Shown in pieces: positions 1 to 5,009 of a stretch of 11,023 nt of DNA (position 1 is its first letter; the number at the start of each line of letters is the position of its first letter). The DNA comes from Parachlamydiales bacterium. Its GTDB lineage: Bacteria > Chlamydiota > Chlamydiia > Chlamydiales > Rhabdochlamydiaceae. A model generated the notes under the pieces. It was not told the DNA's origin. It searched no databases and was given only the letters and a program-made list of their open reading frames with translations. The DNA is taken from positions 1 through 11,023 of the forward strand of contig JAGVJV010000282.1 of NCBI GenBank assembly GCA_020050965.1, read 5' to 3'. A program made the position numbers and the translations under genes.

Positions 1-748
1 AGCAAACTATTCAATCTTTCTAGCTGCAGAGCATATCCGAAAAGGAGTTGCTGATCTGATGGTCTGCGGTGGATCTGAAGCGGCGGTTCATCCAGTCGGC
101 CTTTCAGGATTTGTTGCCATTAAAGCACTTTCGACACGCAACGACGCCCCTGAAAAGGCATCCCGTCCCTGGGACAAAAACCGCGATGGGTTTGTCATGG
201 GAGAAGGGTCTGGAGTACTCGTCCTTGAAAGCCTTGAGCATGCGCTTGCACGCGGCGCACCGATTCTGGCCGAATATCTCGGTGGAGCCGTTTCTTGCGA
301 TGCCTTTCATATGACCGATCCGCCACAAGATGGTCGAGGAGTTCGCCTTAGCATGGAAGAGGCCCTTAAAGATGCAGGGATCACTAAAGAGCGGGTCAAT
401 TACATCAATGCCCATGCCACATCGACACACGCCGGCGATACCGCTGAAGCGAATGCGATTAAAGGTGCCTTCAAGGAGCATGCTTCTAAGATAAAGATCA
501 ATTCTACCAAATCGATGATTGGACACTGCCTTGGCGCTGCTGCAGGAATTGAAGCGATCGCGACCATCCTAGCGATTCAAACAGGTAAGCTCCATCCGAC
601 TATCAACTTAGAGGATCCTGAAGAGTGTATCCAGGATCTCGATATTGTCCGCCAAGTAGAAGACCATCAAATTGATGTTGCCCAATCTAACTCTTTTGGA
701 TTTGGCGGTCACAATTCATCTGTCCTCTTCGCACCGTATCGTTCATGA
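1..748 (+). CDS. fabF: 3-oxoacyl-[ACP] synthase II (KAS II), 3' part, cut by the window edge
   Basis: This is the C-terminal ~249 residues of a beta-ketoacyl-ACP synthase of the thiolase fold, which condenses malonyl-ACP with a growing acyl-ACP in cytosolic type II fatty acid synthesis. The frame is open from base 2, so the ATG at 59 is internal: upstream residues ANYSIFLAAEHIRKG continue the family alignment into DLMVCGGSEAA. Visible landmarks are the first active-site histidine in NAHATST, the lysine and second histidine in STKSMIGHCLGAAAG, and the glycine-rich C-terminal block NSFGFGGHNSS. The catalytic cysteine lies before the window. The stop overlaps the next gene's ATG (ATGA), implying cotranscription and coupled translation. 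FabF rather than FabB is inferred from overall resemblance and from the Nudix neighbour, an order also found in Chlamydia. Confidence 0.93.
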   Translation, partial: ANYSIFLAAEHIRKGVADLMVCGGSEAAVHPVGLSGFVAIKALSTRNDAPEKASRPWDKNRDGFVMGEGSGVLVLESLEHALARGAPILAEYLGGAVSCDAFHMTDPPQDGRGVRLSMEEALKDAGITKERVNYINAHATSTHAGDTAEANAIKGAFKEHASKIKINSTKSMIGHCLGAAAGIEAIATILAIQTGKLHPTINLEDPEECIQDLDIVRQVEDHQIDVAQSNSFGFGGHNSSVLFAPYRS

Positions 749-1164
749 AAGAAGAATCTTTTGGCATCATCCCTCTAAAACAGGGTGAGGAAGGATACAG
801 CATCTTTCTCATCCAACACAAAGGGGCAAAACATTGGGGCTTTCCAAAAGGGAAAAGCGATGAAGGGGAAACCCCTCTGCAGAGCGCTCAGCGGGAGCTT
901 CTTGAAGAGACTGCCTTGAGCCTCCAGAAGATTCTACAAGATGAACCGTTCATCGAAGAATACACCTTTACTCGGCATGGGGAAAAGATCTCTAAAAAAG
1001 TGTACTACTTTGCTGCCTTAGTTTCTGGGGAGCCCAAACTTCAAGAAAATGAAATCGTGGATGGGAAATGGGTTTTGCTTAAAAATGCAGAAAGACAACT
1101 CACCTTTGAACAATCCAGGAAGACCGTTCGAAAACTTCTAGATTTTTTTGAAGCCAAGGAATAA
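745..1164 (+). CDS. Nudix hydrolase (MutT / Ap4A-hydrolase-like)
   Basis: This 139-residue protein hydrolyses a nucleoside diphosphate linked to another moiety. The family includes MutT-type and dinucleoside tetraphosphate (Ap4A) hydrolases, and the substrate cannot be fixed from sequence. The Nudix box spans residues 36-58: G36, E42, R50-E51, E54-E55 and L58 are in place. The usual glycine near its end is alanine (A57). The preceding HWGFPKG stretch resembles small Ap4A hydrolases. The length is normal for a single-domain Nudix enzyme and there is no signal peptide. Its ATG overlaps the fabF stop by four bases, so it is probably translated by coupling. C. trachomatis has a Nudix gene right after fabF, as I recall, which supports the same ancestral pair here. 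Confidence 0.9.
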   Translation: MKEESFGIIPLKQGEEGYSIFLIQHKGAKHWGFPKGKSDEGETPLQSAQRELLEETALSLQKILQDEPFIEEYTFTRHGEKISKKVYYFAALVSGEPKLQENEIVDGKWVLLKNAERQLTFEQSRKTVRKLLDFFEAKE

Positions 1165-1172
1165 TATCAATT

Positions 1173-1194
1173 CTAACCTAGGATAGGAGGTTAG
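1173..1194 (+). promoter_or_regulatory. Inverted repeat enclosing the bioY ribosome binding site
   Basis: A perfect 7-bp inverted repeat, CTAACCT (1173-1179) and AGGTTAG (1188-1194), is separated by 8 bases. The bioY Shine-Dalgarno AGGAGG (1185-1190) is half in the loop and half in the right arm, and the ATG follows 8 bases later at 1199. As RNA, the hairpin would partly hide the ribosome binding site. As DNA, the dyad could be an operator. Both roles are inference. AACC...GGTT loosely recalls biotin-repressor half sites, but the spacing is shorter than in known BirA boxes. Confidence 0.45.
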
Positions 1195-1198
1195 TCTT

Positions 1199-1744
1199 AT
1201 GGGTTATTCACAAGCCAGTTATCTAGTCAAAGAACAGAATCTTTTAAAAAATATTTTCATCGTTTTAGCGATTAGCGTTCTCTTTGGGATCTCATCTTGG
1301 ATTGCCATTCCTCTGCCGTTTACACCCGTTCCAATTTGTTTCACAGGACAATTGATCCTGCTCTCAGCGCTTATCTTTGGTAGACGTGGAGCCTATGCGA
1401 CACTTGCCTATTTAGCTCAAGGCGCAATCGGCCTTCCAGTTTTTTCCAATGGTGGTTGTGGAATTGCCTATCTGCTCGGCCCAACGGGAGGGTATTTGAT
1501 CGGCTTTGTCGTCGCAGCCTATGTCGTTGGTCTATTTAGCGAAAGGATGAAAGAGAAAAGCGATGCAAAAATTTTTGGATTGCTGGTGATAGGGAATGCT
1601 CTATTCTATGTCTTCGGCCTTCCTCACCTCGCCCTAATCATTGGGCAAGCAAATGCATTAAAGTTTGGCCTATATCCCTTTATCGCGACCGATATCTTAA
1701 AATTGATCCTCGCCCACAGAGCCTTGAAGTTTTTTAGGGGATAG
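1199..1744 (+). CDS. bioY: Biotin ECF transporter S component BioY
   Basis: This 181-residue, strongly hydrophobic inner-membrane protein binds biotin and imports it, usually with a shared EcfT/EcfA energising module, although some BioY proteins have been reported to work alone. No ecfT or ecfA gene is in the window. Family signatures are the PFTPVPICFTGQ segment (about residues 40-51), AQGAIGLPVF (73-82), GGCGIAYLLGPTGGYLIGF (85-103), and a C-terminal helix FIATDILKLILA with D165 and K168 at the positions of the conserved Asp and Lys. About six membrane segments fit, as expected. The start is set by AGGAGG 8 bases upstream of ATG 1199. It lies 34 bases after the Nudix gene and is probably cotranscribed with it. 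Imported biotin would serve acetyl-CoA carboxylase, consistent with fabF upstream. Confidence 0.93.
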   Translation: MGYSQASYLVKEQNLLKNIFIVLAISVLFGISSWIAIPLPFTPVPICFTGQLILLSALIFGRRGAYATLAYLAQGAIGLPVFSNGGCGIAYLLGPTGGYLIGFVVAAYVVGLFSERMKEKSDAKIFGLLVIGNALFYVFGLPHLALIIGQANALKFGLYPFIATDILKLILAHRALKFFRG

Positions 1745-1752
1745 AATTAATG

Positions 1753-1800
1753 ACTCCAAGGCGCAAGGAAAGAAAAAAGTTCCTTTGCGCCTTTGAGTTT
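1753..1800 (+). terminator. Long stem-loop after bioY, probable terminator between convergent genes
   Basis: The arms at 1753-1770 and 1780-1798 pair over about 18 bp with one mismatch and one bulged base. The core is AAGGCGCAA/GGAA against TTCC/TTTGCGCCTT, around a 9-base A-rich loop. It starts 8 bases after the bioY stop and ends 11 bases before the 3' end of the convergent - strand gene. The T-tract after the stem is short on the + strand and absent on the - strand, so efficiency is uncertain. Position and stem strength make termination of the fabF-Nudix-bioY transcript the best reading. Confidence 0.62.
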
Positions 1801-1809
1801 AAACCAGCC

Positions 1810-2022
1810 TTAGCTCTTACCTAAAATTCTTTTCGGTACGAATTGATTCACTTTCTGAGGTGTTGTGCTTGCTGGCAACTTTTTGGAAGGGTGGGGAATG
1901 GGTTTGCCTGAATAGACTGTTGTCATGAATTCTTGCACAACAGCTTTAGTATGATCTCTGGTTTCCTTCAGTTTTTTTGGTAGGGGGCCTTGTGGTACTC
2001 CTCTTCCTCTTTCAATTCTCAT
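1810..2022 (-). CDS. Small basic hypothetical protein (70 aa)
   Basis: I do not recognise this protein. It has 70 residues and is rich in Lys, Arg and Pro, with no membrane segment, signal peptide or cysteine. Patches include MRIERGRGVPQGP at the N-terminus, HPSKKLPASTTP in the middle and FVPKRILGKS at the end. The evidence that it is real is a strong Shine-Dalgarno on the - strand, AAGGAG (2030-2035), 7 bases before the ATG, in a region with no competing gene. It is convergent to bioY and lies 89 bases downstream of the other - strand small gene. Low complexity and small size fit an orphan or lineage-specific gene. A role as a secreted or nucleic-acid-binding protein is conceivable but unsupported. 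Confidence 0.5.
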   Translation of the reverse strand: MRIERGRGVPQGPLPKKLKETRDHTKAVVQEFMTTVYSGKPIPHPSKKLPASTTPQKVNQFVPKRILGKS

Positions 2023-2064
2023 CGCATATCTCCTTGTTAAGGGTGTTCTAAAAACCTCATCATC

Positions 2065-2078
2065 AATATTGCAATATT
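2065..2078. promoter_or_regulatory. Perfect 14-bp palindrome upstream of the 70-aa gene
   Basis: AATATTGCAATATT is self-complementary over its full length. It lies 43 bases upstream of the start codon at 2022. On the - strand it directly follows TATAAA (2079-2084), a plausible -10 hexamer, although I see no good -35 at the right spacing. It could be an operator dyad or simply an AT-rich coincidence in intergenic DNA. Confidence 0.3.
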
Positions 2079-2111
2079 TTTATACAAACAAAAAATTTGC
2101 TTAATGAAAAA

Positions 2112-2309
2112 TTAATGTTTTTTCTTCTTTCTTGGTTTGTGTTTTTTGCTTTCAGAACGTAGTAGAAGCGCGATTTGTTCAATTCTGTTACTGATGCCAA
2201 CCTTTGCCCTCTTCCCTTTTTCGATTGGGACTTTCACTGCACTGCGTAGCAATTGAGCAGTCTGTTCAATAAACGTGGATAGGGGCGGTTTGTATTTTGA
2301 TCGTGTCAT
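2112..2309 (-). CDS. Small, highly basic hypothetical protein (65 aa) with internal repeat
   Basis: I do not recognise this protein. The sequence has two copies of the motif IEQxAxLLRS, at residues 14-23 and 43-52, each predicted to be an amphipathic helix. A very basic tail (KKHKPRKKKKH, residues 55-65) follows. Such tails are seen in nucleic-acid-binding proteins and in some targeting signals; which applies here is unknown. No membrane segment, signal peptide or cysteine is seen. The start has no convincing Shine-Dalgarno (only GGGA about 15-18 bases upstream), which weakens the call. The repeated coding pattern argues against a random open frame. It is divergent from the acyltransferase gene at 2358 across 48 bases and lies upstream of the other small - strand gene. 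Confidence 0.42.
   Translation of the reverse strand: MTRSKYKPPLSTFIEQTAQLLRSAVKVPIEKGKRAKVGISNRIEQIALLLRSESKKHKPRKKKKH
2154..2270 (-). repeat. Internal 10-codon duplication in the 65-aa gene
   Basis: Two 30-base units, at 2241-2270 and 2154-2183, encode IEQTAQLLRS and IEQIALLLRS. At DNA level they share ATTGAACA at the start and CTACG near the end, with more divergent bases between. This is consistent with an old tandem duplication of a helix-coding unit with 57 bases between copies. Confidence 0.5.
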
Positions 2310-2357
2310 AACAATTCAGTTATTCCCATATAGAAAATAAGTCAAATAGTCTGTAAG

Positions 2358-5009
2358 ATGCAGTCTATGAAGAGTTTCTATCTATACCCCTTGTATTGGT
2401 TCATCCGGTTTCTTCTTTGGCTCCGTTATCGAGTTGAGGTTGTGGGACTTGAGAAGATTATTAGGTCTGGCAAAAAGGGAATTCTATTTCTGCCCAACCA
2501 TCCTGCCCTGATCGATCCGATGATTGTTTATGTGCACCTTTGGGATCAATTTAAGCCTAGACCTCTTGCTTTGGAAGAGTATTATAACCAGTTTTCCGGG
2601 ATATTAGATTTAGCAAGAGTCGTGCCCATTCCTTCGATGGAGACTGCCAATAAATGGAAGGGTCTGCAGATCGAAAAAGCCAAGAAGAAAATTGCTAAAA
2701 ATCTAGAGCAGGGCGACAATTTTTTGATCTATCCTTCTGGCCACATCAAGTTAGGGCCTGAAGAGAAAATCGGTGGGGCTTCCATCGTGCATGACCTGCT
2801 TCAAATTCGCCCTGACAATGAGGTCGTCCTTGTCCGCACAACGGGGCTCTGGGGGAGCTCTTTCTCCTCTCTTCCGTCGAAGTCTAGTCCTAAGTTAAAG
2901 GCGATGCTTTGGGAAGGGGCTAAGATTTTGCTAAAGAATGGTCTTTTCTTCACCCCTAGGCGCAAAGTAAAGATTGAGTTGGAATTTGCTCCTGCTGACT
3001 TCCCACGCCAGGGAGATAAGATGCAGATGAACAAATGGCTCGAGAATTGGTATAATAAGAATGGGCCTGAAAAGGAGACTTTTGTTTCATTCCTCTTCTG
3101 GAAGAAAAAATTTCCAGAGATCAAGCAAGAGGTGAAAAGGGAAAGGGTGGCTCCTGTGACCACTTCTGAGGAAAAACAGAAGATAATCCTAACTTATCTT
3201 GCAAAAGCAACAGGTCGTCCGGAATCTGAGCTCCACCCAAACCTCCACCTCTCGAATGACCTAGGGCTCGATTCTTTAGATATTGGTCAACTGAATGTCT
3301 TTTTAGAAGAGAGGTTCGATGTTCCTTTGATCTCCCTAGGCCAGCTTCAAACGATCAACGATTTATTCGTCGCTGCTGAAGGCAAAAAGGAAGAGGTTCA
3401 AGTTCCTTTAGAAAAGAAATCCCGTTGGCCCGATGAAGAAGATCGCCCCGCTCCTGAGATTCCTGATGGAGAGACGATCCTAGAGGTGTTTTTTGCCAGT
3501 TGCGATCGAATGAAGGGGGCGGTAGCTTGCGGCGATCGGCTCACTGGAGTTGTCTCTTATAAAAAACTCAAGATGGCTGCGATTGTCCTTTCGCTTAAAA
3601 TAAAGGAGATGCCTGGGGATAAAATTGGGATTTTGCTCCCTTCTTCTGTGGGTGCATATATCACTATCCTGGCAACTCTTCTGGCGGGAAAAACTCCTGT
3701 GATGTTGAACTGGACAACGGGTTTTCGCAATCTTGAATATGCAGTAGAGCTCTGTGGAATCAAGGTAGTGCTCAGTTCTAACCGTTTCTTAAGTCAAGCT
3801 GATACGGTCGATTTAGGAGAGAAGATTGATCGAATGCTTGTTTTACTTGAAAAAGTGCGCAAGTCTATTTCGCTGTTTACGAAACTCAAAGGCTTGTTTT
3901 TGAGTTTCAAACCGGGCAAAGCACTTTTGCAGAAACTAAAAATTCAAGCAAAAGCAGAAGATCCAGCTGTCATCATCTTTACGAGCGGAACAGAGGCATT
4001 GCCAAAAGGTGTTCCACTCTCCCATCGCAATTTGCTCTCAAATCAAAGGGGAGCGTTGGAGAGGGTCAACATCAAGCCTACCGATGTCTTTTATTCGGTG
4101 CTCCCTCCCTTCCACTCCTTTGGTTTTTCTGTGACAGGGTTATTGCCACTCCTTGCTGGCATAAAAACTTGTTTTGCCCCAGATCCGACAAAAAGCCGCA
4201 CCTTGGCCAAAGATATTGAGGAATGGAAGGCGACCATCTTCTGCTGTGCGCCTAGCTTTATCAAAGCCATGATGTATGTTTCAAAAGAAGGGCAATTGAA
4301 ATCATTGCGACTGATCGTATCGGGTGCTGAGAAAGCGCCTCAAGATCTATTTGATAATATTCGACGCAAGGGGATTGAGCCCATGGAGGGGTACGGCATC
4401 TCTGAATGCAGTCCCGTGGTCACAACCGATATTCAAGGTCAGCCCCATAAAGGCGTTGGCAAGCCGATTACTGGTGTAGAGCTATGCATCATAGATCCTG
4501 ATACTGCAGCGTTAATTGAGGATGGAAAAGAGGGGGAAGTTTGCATTGCTGGCCCCAATGTCTTCAATGGCTACTTGGGGATAAAAAAGGATCCCTTTAT
4601 TACACTTAAAGGAAAAAGGTGGTATCGCTCTGGAGATCGTGGCCGCATTGATCCCGATGGCACACTGATTTTGACTGGCCGATTGAAGTTGTTTGTAAAG
4701 ATCGGTGGAGAAATGGTCAGCCTCGGAGGACTTGAGGAAGATATACTCAAAATTTGCATTGAAAAGGGCTGGCTTACAGCAAAGCCAGAGGTGCAACTAG
4801 CTACCGCAGTGAAAGATCGTGAGGGAGAGAAACCACTCATCATACTTTTTTCTGTAGTAGATCTTAAAAGAGATGACCTGAATCGTGCTCTAAAAGATCT
4901 CGGGCACGGAAGTATTGTAAAAATATCAGAGGTTCGCAAAATCGACGCGATACCGGTTACAGCTACTGGAAAAGTGCAATACCGAGTTTTAGATGATTTA
5001 CTCAAATGA
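2358..5009 (+). CDS. Three-domain PlsC acyltransferase / acyl carrier protein / AMP-forming acyl ligase, copy 1
   Basis: This 883-residue Aas-like protein has an extra carrier domain. Residues 1-~250 are PlsC-type: hydrophobic N-terminus, catalytic H48-x4-D53 in PNHPALID, and YPSGHIK (S127) where the family normally has FPEG. Residues ~271-343 are an acyl carrier protein with the phosphopantetheine serine S306 in GLDSLD. Residues ~375-883 are an AMP-binding ligase: TSGTEALPKGV at 542-552, YGISECSP, WYRSGDRG at 755-762, and C-terminal K872 in TGKVQYR. Predicted chemistry is ATP-dependent activation of a fatty acid, loading on the fused ACP and transfer to a lysophospholipid or related acceptor at the inner membrane. 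The acceptor is unknown. ATG 2367 is an alternative start; neither start has a clear Shine-Dalgarno, and the 48-base upstream gap shows no convincing promoter. It overlaps the next gene by ATGA. The symbol aas is withheld because the architecture differs from E. coli Aas. Confidence 0.9.
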   Translation: MQSMKSFYLYPLYWFIRFLLWLRYRVEVVGLEKIIRSGKKGILFLPNHPALIDPMIVYVHLWDQFKPRPLALEEYYNQFSGILDLARVVPIPSMETANKWKGLQIEKAKKKIAKNLEQGDNFLIYPSGHIKLGPEEKIGGASIVHDLLQIRPDNEVVLVRTTGLWGSSFSSLPSKSSPKLKAMLWEGAKILLKNGLFFTPRRKVKIELEFAPADFPRQGDKMQMNKWLENWYNKNGPEKETFVSFLFWKKKFPEIKQEVKRERVAPVTTSEEKQKIILTYLAKATGRPESELHPNLHLSNDLGLDSLDIGQLNVFLEERFDVPLISLGQLQTINDLFVAAEGKKEEVQVPLEKKSRWPDEEDRPAPEIPDGETILEVFFASCDRMKGAVACGDRLTGVVSYKKLKMAAIVLSLKIKEMPGDKIGILLPSSVGAYITILATLLAGKTPVMLNWTTGFRNLEYAVELCGIKVVLSSNRFLSQADTVDLGEKIDRMLVLLEKVRKSISLFTKLKGLFLSFKPGKALLQKLKIQAKAEDPAVIIFTSGTEALPKGVPLSHRNLLSNQRGALERVNIKPTDVFYSVLPPFHSFGFSVTGLLPLLAGIKTCFAPDPTKSRTLAKDIEEWKATIFCCAPSFIKAMMYVSKEGQLKSLRLIVSGAEKAPQDLFDNIRRKGIEPMEGYGISECSPVVTTDIQGQPHKGVGKPITGVELCIIDPDTAALIEDGKEGEVCIAGPNVFNGYLGIKKDPFITLKGKRWYRSGDRGRIDPDGTLILTGRLKLFVKIGGEMVSLGGLEEDILKICIEKGWLTAKPEVQLATAVKDREGEKPLIILFSVVDLKRDDLNRALKDLGHGSIVKISEVRKIDAIPVTATGKVQYRVLDDLLK

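Noticed and set aside
59..61. ATG at 59 as the start of fabF
   Set aside because: The frame is open to the window edge and the upstream residues align with the KAS family, so this methionine is internal.
104..526. 140-codon open frame on the - strand within fabF
   Set aside because: It is the antisense shadow of a strongly conserved KAS domain and has no family resemblance or ribosome binding site.
1173..1194. A biotin riboswitch or classical BirA box before bioY
   Set aside because: The leader is only 34 bases and the half-site spacing is shorter than BirA operators; only a small dyad can be supported.
2801..3163. 120-codon - strand open frame; a similar one lies at 5422-5688
   Set aside because: Both share phrases such as SPWRGKSAGAN only because they are antisense to the same conserved block of the paralogous acyltransferases, so they are mirror images rather than a gene family.
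4571..5005. 144-codon - strand open frame; a related one lies at 7183-7449
   Set aside because: It is again antisense to the conserved ligase C-terminus in both copies; Ser/Pro/Arg-rich composition is typical of shadow frames.
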